Shown: one piece after another, positions 8,931 to 20,957 of the stretch
How the letters are laid out: every line of letters starts with the position of its first letter
Position numbering within the stretch: the first letter of the stretch is position 1
Origin: Isobaculum melis
GTDB taxonomy: Bacteria > Bacillota > Bacilli > Lactobacillales > Carnobacteriaceae
Length of the DNA: 64,000 nt
Direction: 5' to 3'
Assembly: GCF_900111355.1 (NCBI RefSeq)
Contig: NZ_FOHA01000002.1
Span: forward strand, 62,001-126,000
The notes under the pieces: model-generated
What the model was told of the DNA's origin: nothing
The model's input: the letters and a program-made list of their open reading frames with translations, nothing else
Database searches by the model: none
Position numbers and translations under genes: made by a program

Positions 8931-9340
8931 GTCTCCCTTTCTCTTCTATCTCATTGATTTGTTCTTAACAAAACTTGCGTTGTGCAATAGAAAGAACAAT
9001 CAAAAAATCTAGATATTTGATAATCCAAAGTTTCAACTTTTATATGATGACCTTCTAATTACTCAATAAGCTGCGTAAAAGAAGCATCTATTTACGTAAG
9101 ATAAAATACATAATTGATTACAACCACATAGCAAAAAATTAAAAATTTATTTAAAAATAATAAACTTACTCAAATATTCTTCTCTGTAACGTAATTCTAC
9201 TCTTAAATATTTCAAATTTTTCAGCATTTAATATTTTTCCAAGCACTTTATTTATTATTTTATCGTTGATAAATTTTACTGTCGTTATAATTTATTACGA
9301 TAATATTTTTCTCTATTTCATCAATTATTAGAGCGCCTTT
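8931..9340. other. AT-rich intergenic region, no gene seen
   Basis: About 400 bases downstream of the toxin-immunity cassette. No open frame with a ribosome site and no clear terminator for the immunity gene were seen. Such spacers next to polymorphic-toxin genes often hold decayed immunity genes, but no recognisable remnant could be identified by eye. Confidence 0.4.
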
Positions 9341-9748
9341 TTATTTGTTTTGTTGTAGAAATGCTTCTAAAATTATCCTTACAGGTAAACTTGCATTTTT
9401 TAGTAAGTTTTCTGCTTTATCCATTATTCTCTTATCAGATATAATCAATTTTTTATAAGGTTCTTTATTGAATGAACGCAATGAATCTATAGCATATTCG
9501 GCTACTTCGTCATTTTCATCAAGTAATTCTAATAATAAATTAAATCCATTCATACCTGTGTCTTCCTCAACAGAATAAGCTAATCTAATTTTGTATTTAT
9601 CGTCTTTCATTTTTATAGTATTCATTATTTTTTTCCAATCACTATCAGTGAAGTTTTCTAATAATTCCTCAGCATAAATGCACCCATCATCATACCAAGA
9701 ATCTTCTGAGCTATCTTCTGATAGCATTTGATCTAATTTATCAAACAT
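9341..9748 (-). CDS. Candidate immunity protein for the EndoU toxin
   Basis: A 135-residue, acidic, all-helical protein. The C-terminal part (about 50-130) looks like one or two HEAT-like helical pairs (LLELLDENDEVAEYAIDSL). No signal peptide, so cytosolic. It starts 13 bases after the EndoU domain stop, the usual place for a cognate immunity gene in LXG loci. The family was not recognised with certainty; the function is inferred from position, size and acidity. Confidence 0.6.
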   Translation of the reverse strand: MFDKLDQMLSEDSSEDSWYDDGCIYAEELLENFTDSDWKKIMNTIKMKDDKYKIRLAYSVEEDTGMNGFNLLLELLDENDEVAEYAIDSLRSFNKEPYKKLIISDKRIMDKAENLLKNASLPVRIILEAFLQQNK

Positions 9749-9761
9749 AATTCAACACTCC

Positions 9762-10214
9762 TTATTTACTAAATCCTACTGGTGGAGGACCATTAACGGT
9801 TCCCGTAGGATAAGCACTAATTATTTCGTTTCCTCGCTTAATGACATCAATTTCTACACCATCGATAATACTTCTATGCCAAGTAGCTCCATCAATGCTT
9901 CTTACATTTATAGGGGTACTGTTGCCAATACTTTTTGAACTTTCAAGTATCTTACTCTCACTCCATCCCTCTGGAAATACTGTACTGGTTTTAATTTTAG
10001 ATAACTTCCCATCAGGAAATTGAGTTGTATATTTCAATTTTTTTGTTCCATCAGTATTTAATATTATATCTTCTACAGCGTAATTTGGATGGTTATTACT
10101 AATCCCTGGAGAATGCCCACCAATAATTTTATTTTTGTTTGGATTTGTTCTCTGCCCCCAAAGAATTTTCTCTTCTATTTCTGGCGTTATTACCGAATCA
10201 GCCCACTGATTTTC
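9762..10214 (-). pseudogene. EndoU nuclease domain, out of frame with the LXG protein
   Basis: An open frame of about 150 codons directly follows the LXG gene but in the -1 frame, with no start codon near its beginning. The translation has the bacterial EndoU pattern: ILWGQR, IIGGHSPGISNNHPNY (catalytic His region), FPDGKLSKIKTST, FPEGWSESKI, DGATWHR, DGVEIDVIKRGNEIISAYP. EndoU toxins cleave RNA. The only in-frame initiator-like codon, a TTG at 10037, would remove the GGH motif. This reads as the C-terminal toxin domain of the LXG protein, split off by a one-base change near the T-run at 10210-10213. Confidence 0.75.
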
Positions 10215-11209
10215 TTAGTTTTAGAAGACTTATTCAATTTATTCATTGACCAAGCCAAATATGCTTGAATGCCCAACACACCTATTAAATATTCAGGACC
10301 TTTATGTTCATAAATATCTGATGTATCTTGTGCAATCCCTTCAATAATAATAAATGGATTATGATAAATCATTTTTAAGCCATTTACTGTACCATCCACT
10401 GTCTGAGTAGAAAAAGGATGTGGATGATAACCAAATCTTTTAGCAAGTATCACATCTGTTACAGAACCTGTTAGATTAACGGCCGATTCTGCTGTACTCG
10501 TTACAGTTTTGGTAACCCATTCCGAGGCACCGTCTAACGCTTTGATTGGTGCGCTTTTGACTTTTTTAGATACGTAAGCTTTTTTCTCATCGCGTGAACC
10601 ATATTTATCTTGTAGCTTTCTTGCCTGACTTGCAAAATCATCATCTGTATCTTCATAAGGTATTACATGATTTTCATGAATGGCTTTCATACCGTCAACA
10701 ATTTCATTTAATTTCTTCTGATAACTTGGCATACAACTCGTTTTAATCTCATCCATTTGCCTGGCATTATAACGTTCTTTTTCTGCCTCGTCTTTGTCTA
10801 GTGTAATCAATCCACCCCAGTCTATTTCAAATTTATCAATGGTCAATGATTTTATATTCAGATTATGCTTATCTTCCAGTGTGAACAAATTCCAATACAT
10901 ATCGTTTCGACTGACTCTCGTCATACCGTGTAGTTGAAGCGGCTGGATGTGACGATTCATTTCTTCTTTATATTGAGAAAACAAGTTGAATAAATCCGTG
11001 ACTTCTTCTTGTTGCTTATTTATTTGTCTTACAAGAAGTGCTTTCTCTGCTTCAAGTGCAATAATCCCTTTTCCTGAATTATGCGTTGAAATATTATGTT
11101 GAATACTTTCTATACTATATTTGTCTAATTCTAAGCTATCTTTATATTGATACAACTTCGTACAGATATCATCAATGATACCATAGTTGATTTGTATATC
11201 TCGTTTCAT
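10190..11209 (-). CDS. LXG-type T7SS polymorphic toxin, delivery part (truncated by frameshift)
   Basis: A 339-residue protein with an N-terminal LXG-like helical region (about 1-200) rich in coiled-coil heptads. A linker and short hydrophobic stretches follow (IIIEGIAQDTSDIYEHKGPEYLIGVLG). LXG domains send toxins through the type VII (Ess) secretion system. The frame ends at GLIR just as an EndoU nuclease frame begins in -1; a one-base insertion in the A-run would give continuous reading (KTKKNQWADSVITPEIE). The two small genes upstream are likely export partners. No Ess core genes lie in the window. As written the protein lacks a toxic domain. Confidence 0.75.
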   Translation of the reverse strand: MKRDIQINYGIIDDICTKLYQYKDSLELDKYSIESIQHNISTHNSGKGIIALEAEKALLVRQINKQQEEVTDLFNLFSQYKEEMNRHIQPLQLHGMTRVSRNDMYWNLFTLEDKHNLNIKSLTIDKFEIDWGGLITLDKDEAEKERYNARQMDEIKTSCMPSYQKKLNEIVDGMKAIHENHVIPYEDTDDDFASQARKLQDKYGSRDEKKAYVSKKVKSAPIKALDGASEWVTKTVTSTAESAVNLTGSVTDVILAKRFGYHPHPFSTQTVDGTVNGLKMIYHNPFIIIEGIAQDTSDIYEHKGPEYLIGVLGIQAYLAWSMNKLNKSSKTKKISGLIR

Positions 11210-11230
11210 AGTTGCTACCTCTCTGCCGAC

Positions 11231-11437
11231 TTATTTAAAATAATAGGATCTTAAATCTTCTTGAAAATTACGACAAATGACTAAATAATCGTTCAAATAG
11301 ATTTCCATTTGCTCACGTTGTACCACATTATCAAAATCCATATCTGATACTTCTTTCGAGACAGAAATCATTGCATCATCAATCATACCGCACCATTTAC
11401 CTACCATGCTTGTACAGAAATCATAAGTATGTCCCAT
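11231..11437 (-). CDS. Small LXG-associated protein (second partner)
   Basis: A 68-residue protein predicted to be helical, between the first partner gene and the LXG gene. Its ATG directly follows the preceding stop codon. LXG toxins commonly travel with two small helical-hairpin proteins (Lap-type) that bind the LXG domain; size and position suggest that role. No WXG motif is seen. Confidence 0.6.
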   Translation of the reverse strand: MGHTYDFCTSMVGKWCGMIDDAMISVSKEVSDMDFDNVVQREQMEIYLNDYLVICRNFQEDLRSYYFK

Positions 11438-11728
11438 TTATGTCATCTCCTCTGCCATTGTCTCATCAGCGCTTATAAAAGTTTCTTTTAAATCGCTGAT
11501 ATGTTGTTCATATTGTTTCATCTTTTTAATCAGGTCTTCTGCTGTTGTATCTTCCATAAATGCTAGTAAAGTATCTGCTTGAGATGCAAAATCACTATTA
11601 AAAGAAGACATATCCGACCGAACTTCTTGAATAAATTTTTTTCCATATGTAGAAAAGTTATTGATCGTTCGTTCTAGTTGCTTTAAATCAGCATTCATTT
11701 CATCGATATTTACTTTGATTGGTTCCAT
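11438..11728 (-). CDS. Small LXG-associated protein (WXG100-like size)
   Basis: A 96-residue helical-hairpin protein with heptad patterns (about 5-45 and 60-90), the size of ESAT-6/WXG100 proteins but without a clear W-x-G turn. It is the first gene of the LXG cassette, behind GAGG at 11740. Probable helper or targeting factor for the LXG toxin; inferred from context. Confidence 0.62.
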   Translation of the reverse strand: MEPIKVNIDEMNADLKQLERTINNFSTYGKKFIQEVRSDMSSFNSDFASQADTLLAFMEDTTAEDLIKKMKQYEQHISDLKETFISADETMAEEMT

Positions 11729-11874
11729 GCTGTTCTTCCTCTAGGTTGTTTTTCGTTAAATAAATGACTCTATTCCTATATTTCTTATTTAGAAAACACT
11801 AAAATCAGTATTTACTTTTAAAGTATATAGGATAAATCACAGGTAATAAAGCACAATTTTAATAATAGGTTAAC

Positions 11875-11921
11875 AAAAAAAGGCTCCATTCTGTTTGAAT
11901 TAAACAGAATGGAGCCTTTCA
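11875..11921 (-). terminator. Terminator of the glycolytic operon
   Basis: Perfect arms AGGCTCCATTCTGTTT / AAACAGAATGGAGCCT with a minus-strand T-run, 20 bases past the eno stop. The + strand side also ends in short T's, but no plus-strand gene needs it. Confidence 0.92.
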
Positions 11922-11939
11922 CCTATTACTTAAAATGAT

Positions 11940-13289
<1,350 letters not shown>

Positions 13290-13344
13290 CTACTATTTTA
13301 GTGAACTTTCACTGAAGTTGCAATGAAAGTCTGTTTTTTTTTGC

Positions 13345-14873
13345 TTATTTTTTTATTAAGCTTTCCCCAGTCATTTCTGCTGGTTTCGCAACGCCTAATA
13401 AATCAAGCATTGTTGGTGCTACATCAGCTAAGCGTCCGCCTTCGCGCAATGTGACACCTTGTTTTGTGACAATCACTGGGACTGGCACAGTTGTATGCGC
13501 AGTATGCGGATTGCCTTCTGGTGTTGTCATGGTTTCAGAGTTTCCGTGATCCGCAAAGATAATCGCTGAACCACCTTTTGCTAAAATGGCATCCACTACA
13601 CGTCCTAAGTTTTCATCTACCGCTTCAATCGCCTTGATTGTTGGCTCAACCATACCTGAGTGTCCAACCATATCAGGGTTTGCAAAGTTTAAGATAATCG
13701 CATCATGTTTGTCTGCTTCAATATCTGCTACTAAAGCATCCGTCACTTCATAAGCGCTCATTTCAGGTTGTAAATCGTAGGTTTCAACTTTTGGTGAGTT
13801 GATTAAAATACGGCTTTCTCCTGGGAACTCTTCGTTACGACCACCATTCATAAAGAAGGTAACATGTGGATATTTCTCTGTTTCTGCAATACGTAATTGT
13901 GCAAGCCCTTCATTTGAAAGCACTTCTCCAATTACATTTTTCATTTCGATTGGTGCAAAAGCAACTTCTGCTTCAATGCTTGGATTGTAAAGTGTCATTG
14001 TGACAAATTTTACATTTTCAGCACGAGCACCGCGGTCAAAGAATGTCCATTCTTTATCTGTGAAAGCATTTGATAATTGAATGGCACGGTCCGGACGGAA
14101 GTTGAAGAAGATGACTGCATCATTGTCTTCAATTTTCCCAACAGGTTTGCCATCGTTACCAATGACTGCAGGTACAACGAATTCATCCATTTTGCTTGCT
14201 GCATATGAATCTTCAATCACTGCTTCTGCTGAATCGAACATTTTACCAGTTCCGTGTGCAATTGCGTTATAGGCTTGTTCTACACGTTCCCAACGTTTGT
14301 CGCGATCCATTGCATAGAAACGACCTGAAACAGTTGCAATTTCGCCATAGCTTAAGTCATTCATTGCTTTTTGTAATGTCTCGATATAACCTTTAGCTGA
14401 ATCAGGTGCAACGTCACGGCCATCTAAGAAAGCATGAACATAAACATTCTTTACACCTTTTGCTTTTGCTGTTTCGATTAATGAAATCAAATGCTTGATA
14501 TGACTATGCACACCACCATCAGATAATAAACCAAACAAATGCAAGCTTGAGTTATTTTCTTTTGTATGATGAAACGCATTGTTGATGGCTTCATTCTCTT
14601 GGAATTCACCGTCAGTAATGGCTTTATCAATACGCGTTAAACTTTGGTAAACGATACGGCCAGCACCAATGTTGGTATGACCTACTTCAGAATTACCCAT
14701 TTGACCTTCTGGAAGACCTACATCTAAGCCAGCAGCTTTTAGCTGACCATGTGGGAATTCTGCCCAATAACGGTCAAAATTTGGTTTATTTGCTAATGCA
14801 ACAGCATTCCCTACAGTTTCGTCACGTAAACCGAAACCATCAAGAATGATGATTGCTACTGGAGATTTACTCA

Positions 14874-14874
<1 letters not shown>
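13345..14874 (-). CDS. gpmI: 2,3-bisphosphoglycerate-independent phosphoglycerate mutase
   Basis: Mn-dependent enzyme that interconverts 3- and 2-phosphoglycerate. It has 509 residues, alkaline-phosphatase fold: metal site IIILDGFG, catalytic Ser in [28 protein letters not shown], and C-terminal ligands [12 protein letters not shown] and FADHGNSE. Its ATG overlaps the tpiA stop by one base. Its presence inside the glycolytic operon matches Bacillus and Listeria layouts; enterococci and streptococci often lack it there. Confidence 0.96.
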
Positions 14875-15644
<770 letters not shown>

Positions 15645-15672
15645 CTAAATTCATATTTTAACTACATTGGCA

Positions 15673-16860
15673 TTATGCTTGATCTGAAATCGAAGCCACA
15701 CCAGGTAATACTTTGCCTTCTAGATATTCTAGTGAAGCACCGCCACCTGTTGAGATATGAGTGAATTTGTCAGCAAACCCTAATTGCATTGCTGCTGCTG
15801 CTGAATCGCCTCCACCAATAATTGTTGTTGCATCTTTTAAGTTCGCAATCGCTTCACATACACCAATTGTACCTTTAGCAAAGTTGCTCATTTCAAAGAC
15901 ACCCATTGGGCCATTCCAAATCACTGTTTTGGCACCTTGTAATTCTTTTGTAAATAATTCAACAGTTGCTGGACCTACATCAAGGCTCATCATATCTGCT
16001 GGAATTGTTGTATGGATTTCAGTTGGTAAGTCATTGCTGAATTCTTTCACACAAACTGAATCAACAGGTAAAATTAATTTGCCGTTTGCTTTTTCTAATA
16101 AAGATTTAGCTAAATCAATTTTGTCTGTTTCAACTAATGAACTACCAATTTCTCTTCCTTGTGCTGCGAAGAATGTATAAGTCATTCCACCACCAACAAG
16201 AACTTTATCTGCAACTTTTAATAAGTTTTCAATGACACCAATTTTATCAGATACTTTAGCGCCACCTAAGATAGCAACTAATGGGCGTTCTGGATTTTCT
16301 ACAACGCCACCGATAAATTTGATTTCTTTTTCCATTAGGAAGCCTGCTGCTGATTCAATATTTGTTGCCACCCCAACGTTTGAAGCATGGGCACGGTGAG
16401 CTGTTCCAAATGCATCATTAACAAATACATCGCCAAGTGAAGCCCAGTATTTGCCTAATTCAGAATCATTACCACTTTCTTTTTTGCCATCAATATCTTC
16501 AAAACGAGTGTTTTCAAATACAACTACATCGCCATCTTTCATTGCTGCAATGGCATCTTCTAATTCTTTACCACGAGTTACTGGTACAAAAGTTACTGGT
16601 TTGCCAAGTAATTCACTTAAACGTTCAGCAACTGGACGTAAAGATTTGCCCGCTTTGTCTTCTTCTGTTTTCACTTTACCTAAGTGAGAGAAAAGAATCA
16701 CTTTACCATTTTGTGAGGTAATATATTCAATAGTAGGTAATGCTGCAACAATACGATTGTCGTTTGTAATCACGCCGTCTTTCATTGGCACGTTAAAGTC
16801 AGCACGTACTAATACTTTTTTATGATTTAATACTAAATCTGTTACGCTTTTTTTAGCCAT
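15673..16860 (-). CDS. pgk: Phosphoglycerate kinase
   Basis: Makes ATP from 1,3-bisphosphoglycerate. The start at 16860 (MAKKSVTD) follows GAGGAGACAAATAAC and gives 395 residues, the normal length; an upstream in-frame ATG at 16914 has no ribosome site. Motifs: [40 protein letters not shown], and C-terminal GGGDSAAA and STGGGASLE. Confidence 0.97.
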   Translation of the reverse strand: MAKKSVTDLVLNHKKVLVRADFNVPMKDGVITNDNRIVAALPTIEYITSQNGKVILFSHLGKVKTEEDKAGKSLRPVAERLSELLGKPVTFVPVTRGKELEDAIAAMKDGDVVVFENTRFEDIDGKKESGNDSELGKYWASLGDVFVNDAFGTAHRAHASNVGVATNIESAAGFLMEKEIKFIGGVVENPERPLVAILGGAKVSDKIGVIENLLKVADKVLVGGGMTYTFFAAQGREIGSSLVETDKIDLAKSLLEKANGKLILPVDSVCVKEFSNDLPTEIHTTIPADMMSLDVGPATVELFTKELQGAKTVIWNGPMGVFEMSNFAKGTIGVCEAIANLKDATTIIGGGDSAAAAMQLGFADKFTHISTGGGASLEYLEGKVLPGVASISDQA

Positions 16861-16983
16861 GTTATTTGTCTCCTCTTCGTTTGTGATTCCTAAATGGTTT
16901 GCTTTTAAAAACAAAGATAGGCAAGGAGGCGCGATGCCTCCCCGCCTATACTAAACTATCTAGACTCTTTTAGAAATTAAGAA

Positions 16984-17988
16984 TTAACCTAATTTTGCAA
17001 AGTATTCTAAAGTACGGATTAATTGTGCAGTGTATGACATTTCGTTATCATACCAAGCAACAGTTTTCACTAATTGTTTGTCGCCAACTGTCATTACTTT
17101 AGTTTGAGTTTCGTCAAATAATGAACCGAAAGTCATACCAACGATATCTGAAGAAACGATTGCATCAGTATTGTAACCGAATGATTCGTTTGCAGCAGCT
17201 TTCATTGCAGCATTTACTTCTTCAACAGTAACTGTTTTATCTAAAATAGTTACTAATTCAGTTAATGAACCAGTTGCAACAGGAACACGTTGAGCAGCTC
17301 CGTCTAATTTACCTTGTAATGAAGGTAATACTAAACCGATTGCTTTAGCAGCACCAGTTGTGTTAGGAACGATGTTTTCTGCAGCAGCACGTGCACGACG
17401 GAAATCTCCACCTGGGTGAGGACCATCAAGAGTCATTTGGTCACCTGTGTAAGCATGGATTGTAGTCATAAGACCTTCAATAACACCAAATTTTTCTTCT
17501 AATACTTGTGCCATTGGAGCTAGACAGTTAGTTGTACATGAAGCACCTGAGATAACTGTTTCAGAACCATCTAAAATATCATGGTTTACATTGTAAACGA
17601 CTGTTTTCATGTCACCTGATGCAGGAGCAGAGATAACAACACGTTTAGCGCCAGCTTTTAAGTGTAATTCAGCTTTTTCTTGAGTTGTAAAGAAACCAGT
17701 ACATTCAAGAACGATATCTACACCTAGTTCGCCCCATGGTAATTCTTCTGGGTTACGGTTAGCTAAAACTTTAACTTCTTTACCGTTTACGTTGAAAGAA
17801 CCTTCATGAACTTCAACAGTACCATCAAAACGTCCTTGTGTTGTATCATATTTTAACAAGTGTGCTAACATTTTAGCATCTGTTAAATCATTGATTGCTA
17901 CTACTTCAATACCCTCTACTGCTTGAATACGACGGAAAGCTAAACGTCCAATACGTCCAAAACCGTTAATACCTACTTTAACTGTCAT
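16984..17988 (-). CDS. gap: Glyceraldehyde-3-phosphate dehydrogenase, type I
   Basis: NAD-dependent oxidation step of glycolysis. The 334 residues show the Rossmann motif [16 protein letters not shown], the active-site [10 protein letters not shown] (Cys nucleophile) and WYDNEMSY near the C-terminus. First enzyme gene after cggR, so it is the CggR-controlled GapA-type enzyme. A gap of about 120 bases separates it from pgk. Confidence 0.97.
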   Translation of the reverse strand: MTVKVGINGFGRIGRLAFRRIQAVEGIEVVAINDLTDAKMLAHLLKYDTTQGRFDGTVEVHEGSFNVNGKEVKVLANRNPEELPWGELGVDIVLECTGFFTTQEKAELHLKAGAKRVVISAPASGDMKTVVYNVNHDILDGSETVISGASCTTNCLAPMAQVLEEKFGVIEGLMTTIHAYTGDQMTLDGPHPGGDFRRARAAAENIVPNTTGAAKAIGLVLPSLQGKLDGAAQRVPVATGSLTELVTILDKTVTVEEVNAAMKAAANESFGYNTDAIVSSDIVGMTFGSLFDETQTKVMTVGDKQLVKTVAWYDNEMSYTAQLIRTLEYFAKLG

Positions 17989-18030
17989 TACAAATTTCCT
18001 CCTTTAGGAATCTTGAAAAGTATATTTATT

Positions 18031-19068
18031 TCAAAAGGTTTCCCCTTTTAAAATCTCGTTTGCTGCTCCTTCATCCGTGATTAGCCACGTTTGTTTGGGA
18101 GCATTTTTCATATAGGACTCAATGGCTTTAGCTTTAGAATGTCCACCAGCAACTGCTAGCACACATGGAGTCTTTGCTAAATCCTTTAATTGCAAGCCAA
18201 TGCGTGGTATTTTATAAACCACTTCGCCTTGTTCATTAAAGAAGTAACCAAATGCTTCGCCAACTGCTTCTTTCTCTTTTAGTAAAGAAAGAACCTCTGC
18301 AGACATATTTCTACGCTCTGCCATATGGGTTGCGACGCCTATACTGTGTAAAACTGCGTTTGACTGCTCTACCATTTCTAAAATATCTCGAACGGCAGGC
18401 TCCTGTAGTAAGCTTGCATAGGTTTCCATGCTCACATGCTCTGGCACATATAACACACGATGCTCGCCATGAGTATGCTGCGCCATTTTTGCACAAATGG
18501 CATTGGCTTGAATCTCAATGGATTCTCCTATTCCACCTCTTGCAGGGACAAATATGAGTTTTCTTTCTTCTGATAAAGTGGGTGTTAACATTTCTGCTAA
18601 ATGAGCCATTGTAGTCCCACCCATTACAGCGATGATATTTTCCCCTTTAGGAAGTAAGAAACTTAATGTTTCTGTTGCACTTCGCCCAAAATCTTCTGAA
18701 ACCTTTGCAGTGATATCACTATCACCTGATGCAATGGTACAATGCTCAATTTGAAAATGCGCAGCGAGTTGTTTTTCTTTTTCTCGCATACCAAGCAACT
18801 GTCCCATCACTTCATCTAGTTCACGATACAATGCTAAACCAGATTTCGTTAGTTCCATGCCAATTTTTGAGGTAGTAAGCAACCCTTGTGCTTTTAGAAA
18901 GTCCGCCTCTGTTCGCAAAGTTCGCTCGGTTAAACCAAGTTTCTCTGCCAGTAAGCGTCTTCCAACTGGTCCCATTAAATAGATATTGCGCATGATTCGA
19001 TATCTACCATGTAATGTTTCAATGAAATCTGGCGCCACTTTTTCAATGATAGACAACATATCTTGCAT
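18031..19068 (-). CDS. cggR: Central glycolytic genes regulator (SorC/DeoR family)
   Basis: A 345-residue repressor with an N-terminal winged helix (about 30-90, LLAEKLGLTERTLRTEADFLK) and a C-terminal sugar-binding domain with VMGGTTMAHLAE and FVPARGGIGES. In Bacillus the effector is fructose-1,6-bisphosphate. It heads the gap-pgk-tpiA-gpmI-eno operon, and a matching operator lies upstream. Start at 19068 behind GAGG. Confidence 0.93.
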   Translation of the reverse strand: MQDMLSIIEKVAPDFIETLHGRYRIMRNIYLMGPVGRRLLAEKLGLTERTLRTEADFLKAQGLLTTSKIGMELTKSGLALYRELDEVMGQLLGMREKEKQLAAHFQIEHCTIASGDSDITAKVSEDFGRSATETLSFLLPKGENIIAVMGGTTMAHLAEMLTPTLSEERKLIFVPARGGIGESIEIQANAICAKMAQHTHGEHRVLYVPEHVSMETYASLLQEPAVRDILEMVEQSNAVLHSIGVATHMAERRNMSAEVLSLLKEKEAVGEAFGYFFNEQGEVVYKIPRIGLQLKDLAKTPCVLAVAGGHSKAKAIESYMKNAPKQTWLITDEGAANEILKGETF

Positions 19069-19092
19069 CGCGCATCCTCATTTCTTTAGTGG

Positions 19093-19128
19093 GTCTATTT
19101 ATGACCACGTTAGTCGTTTAACGACCCT
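19093..19128 (-). promoter_or_regulatory. CggR operator
   Basis: On the minus strand the site reads AGGGTC-N6-CGAC-N4-GTGGTC-N6-AGAC, the same spacing as the Bacillus CggR site (CGGGAC-N6-TGTC repeated after N4). It lies 25 bases upstream of cggR. A possible promoter (TTGCCA, 17 bases, TAAGCA) ends just ahead of it, so repression would be by roadblock or promoter exclusion. Confidence 0.8.
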
Positions 19129-19370
19129 TATTGCTTAAAAAAACACGAGACAACTGGCAACAAGCAGTATAAAATATACATTAATGTTGTGATGTCTCTG
19201 TGACTTCAACCAGCCACATTTATCTTACACAATCATTTTAACAGTTTCAAACTTATCTTTCAACCATAAAGAGTTATATTTTTTAAAGTCATTCATTCCA
19301 TCTAATAAATAGCTTCATTATTTCATTCTTTGTGTATTTACGAACAAACGAATGCTTCTTTCATTAAAGA

Positions 19371-19409
19371 AAAAGATGCAAAACCAACGAATGATTTAGC
19401 ATCTTTTTT
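19371..19409 (-). terminator. Terminator of rpoN
   Basis: An AAGATGC/GCATCTT hairpin with a minus-strand T-run, about 20 bases after the rpoN stop. Confidence 0.8.
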
Positions 19410-19427
19410 CACAAACTTTTATTTTTA

Positions 19428-20768
19428 TTAAAATCGTTTACGCTTGGTCGAAGAAGGAATATTTAGCGCATCACGGTATTTAGCAATCGTTCTTCTCGAA
19501 ACTTCAATCCCTTCCTCTGCGAGCATCTCCACTATTTTTTGATCTGATAAAGGTTTCGCTTTATCTTCATTTTTAACAAAATCAGTCAACTTACGTTTCA
19601 CATCTGCTCCTGAAGCATCTTCTCCAGACTCATTATTAGAGGACACCAAAGCACTAGTAAAGAAAGTTTTTAATTCAAAAATACCAAAGCTCGTTTCTAA
19701 ATATTTGCCATTCACTGACCTACTGACGGTTGATTCATGAATCAATAATTCTTCAGCAATTTCTTTTAAGGTAAGTGGTTTGATTGGATGATTTGGTTTC
19801 AAAAAGAAATCTTTTTGGGCAGAGACAATTGCTGTTCCAACCTTAACAATGGTTTCTCCACGCTGTGCCACGCTGCGTTTTAACCACTCATATTCGCTAA
19901 ATTTTTCTTTCATAAATTTCTGAACATCTTTTTCTTTGAATTGTTGCATCTCTTGATAGTAGTCATTTTGAAAATGGAGCACTGGCAAGCCTGTTTTAGC
20001 AGACAATACCTTTAACTTGTTCTCTTCAACTCTCACGACAATATCTGGTTTAATATATTGTTCTGGCATTCCTTCATAGATGGCTCCTGGGGCTGGTGTT
20101 AGGGTTTGAACGAAATCCCAGACCTCTTGTATTTCTGATAAGGTGATATCAAAGTCTTTTGCAATCTTTTTCCATTTTTTCTCAGCAAACTCTTCAAAAC
20201 GCTCTTCTAGAATTAAATAGGCCATATTGGGTGCAAGGTCATCTCGTTCAACCTGTAGCATCAAACATTCTCTTAAATCTCGTGCACCCACCCCTGCTGG
20301 ATCTAATTGTTGTAATAAAGTTAAGGCATCTAGCAACTGAATTTCTGTTGCATTCGTAATTGCTCCTGCTTCCTCTAAGGTAATATTTAAATAACCATTC
20401 TTATCAATATATTCTAATAAAAAAAGCATCAGTTCTCTTAAGTAAGTTTCACGCATCATATGAACTTGCTCTAATAAATATTCAAATAGTGAAATTTTAT
20501 TATCTGGCACTTGATTCATATAATTATTTTCTTGATCATCATCCCTTGAAATCGAAGAGGGTTTACTTCTATACAAATCCAAATCAGCAGTATCATCTCG
20601 ATCAACACTTACTTCAATTAAAGGATTTTCTAAGGCGCGCTGCTCTAGAAAGCTCGTCAATTCTTCAACATTGAATTGTAGCATTTGAATAGATTGCTGC
20701 AATTGTTGTGTCATCGCTAATTTTTGAACTTGCTTTTGTTGTTGTGTAAATCGTTGTTCAAAATTCAT
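19428..20768 (-). CDS. rpoN: RNA polymerase sigma-54 factor
   Basis: A 446-residue alternative sigma factor that needs an enhancer-binding activator. Region I is Gln/Leu-rich (QRFTQQQKQVQKLAMTQQLQQSIQMLQ), then a core-binding domain, the HTH (LTLKEIAEELLIHESTVSRSVNGKY) and the C-terminal RpoN box (SRRTIAKYRDALNIPS). Start at 20768 (MNFEQRF) behind AGGGGAAATCAG; the longer frame lacks a ribosome site. In Lactobacillales it usually serves LevR/ManR-controlled PTS operons; no such activator is in this window. Confidence 0.95.
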   Translation of the reverse strand: MNFEQRFTQQQKQVQKLAMTQQLQQSIQMLQFNVEELTSFLEQRALENPLIEVSVDRDDTADLDLYRSKPSSISRDDDQENNYMNQVPDNKISLFEYLLEQVHMMRETYLRELMLFLLEYIDKNGYLNITLEEAGAITNATEIQLLDALTLLQQLDPAGVGARDLRECLMLQVERDDLAPNMAYLILEERFEEFAEKKWKKIAKDFDITLSEIQEVWDFVQTLTPAPGAIYEGMPEQYIKPDIVVRVEENKLKVLSAKTGLPVLHFQNDYYQEMQQFKEKDVQKFMKEKFSEYEWLKRSVAQRGETIVKVGTAIVSAQKDFFLKPNHPIKPLTLKEIAEELLIHESTVSRSVNGKYLETSFGIFELKTFFTSALVSSNNESGEDASGADVKRKLTDFVKNEDKAKPLSDQKIVEMLAEEGIEVSRRTIAKYRDALNIPSSTKRKRF

Positions 20769-20957
20769 CTGATTTCCCCTTTTCAACCATGTTTTCCAAC
20801 TATCTATCTTGTGAAATTTTTGTGCATTCTTCTTCTCTATCATATCATAATTTAGCTAGAATCATAACCATTATCTAGTAGATGAACAAACGATTTAAGG
20901 AATTTACTCTTGTCATCTGCTATGATTTCATATAAAATAGTGCGTGGTGCAACAACT

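Noticed and set aside
9762..10037. 91-codon gene starting at TTG 10037
   Set aside because: The same frame continues upstream through the EndoU GGH motif with no ribosome site at the TTG; it is the tail of the EndoU domain, not a separate gene.
9762..11728. LXG cassette considered as part of a prophage or integrated element
   Set aside because: No integrase, att-like repeats or phage genes nearby; flanked by core genes on one side and a DUF1801 gene on the other.
16437..16721. Overlapping frames opposite pgk (and similar frames opposite gpmI, eno, tpiA, arcC)
   Set aside because: Shadows of highly expressed, codon-biased genes on the opposite strand.
19129..19370. Possible riboswitch or T-box upstream of cggR
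   Set aside because: No T-box sequence, aptamer-like core or terminator/antiterminator pair was recognised; only the operator and a candidate promoter.
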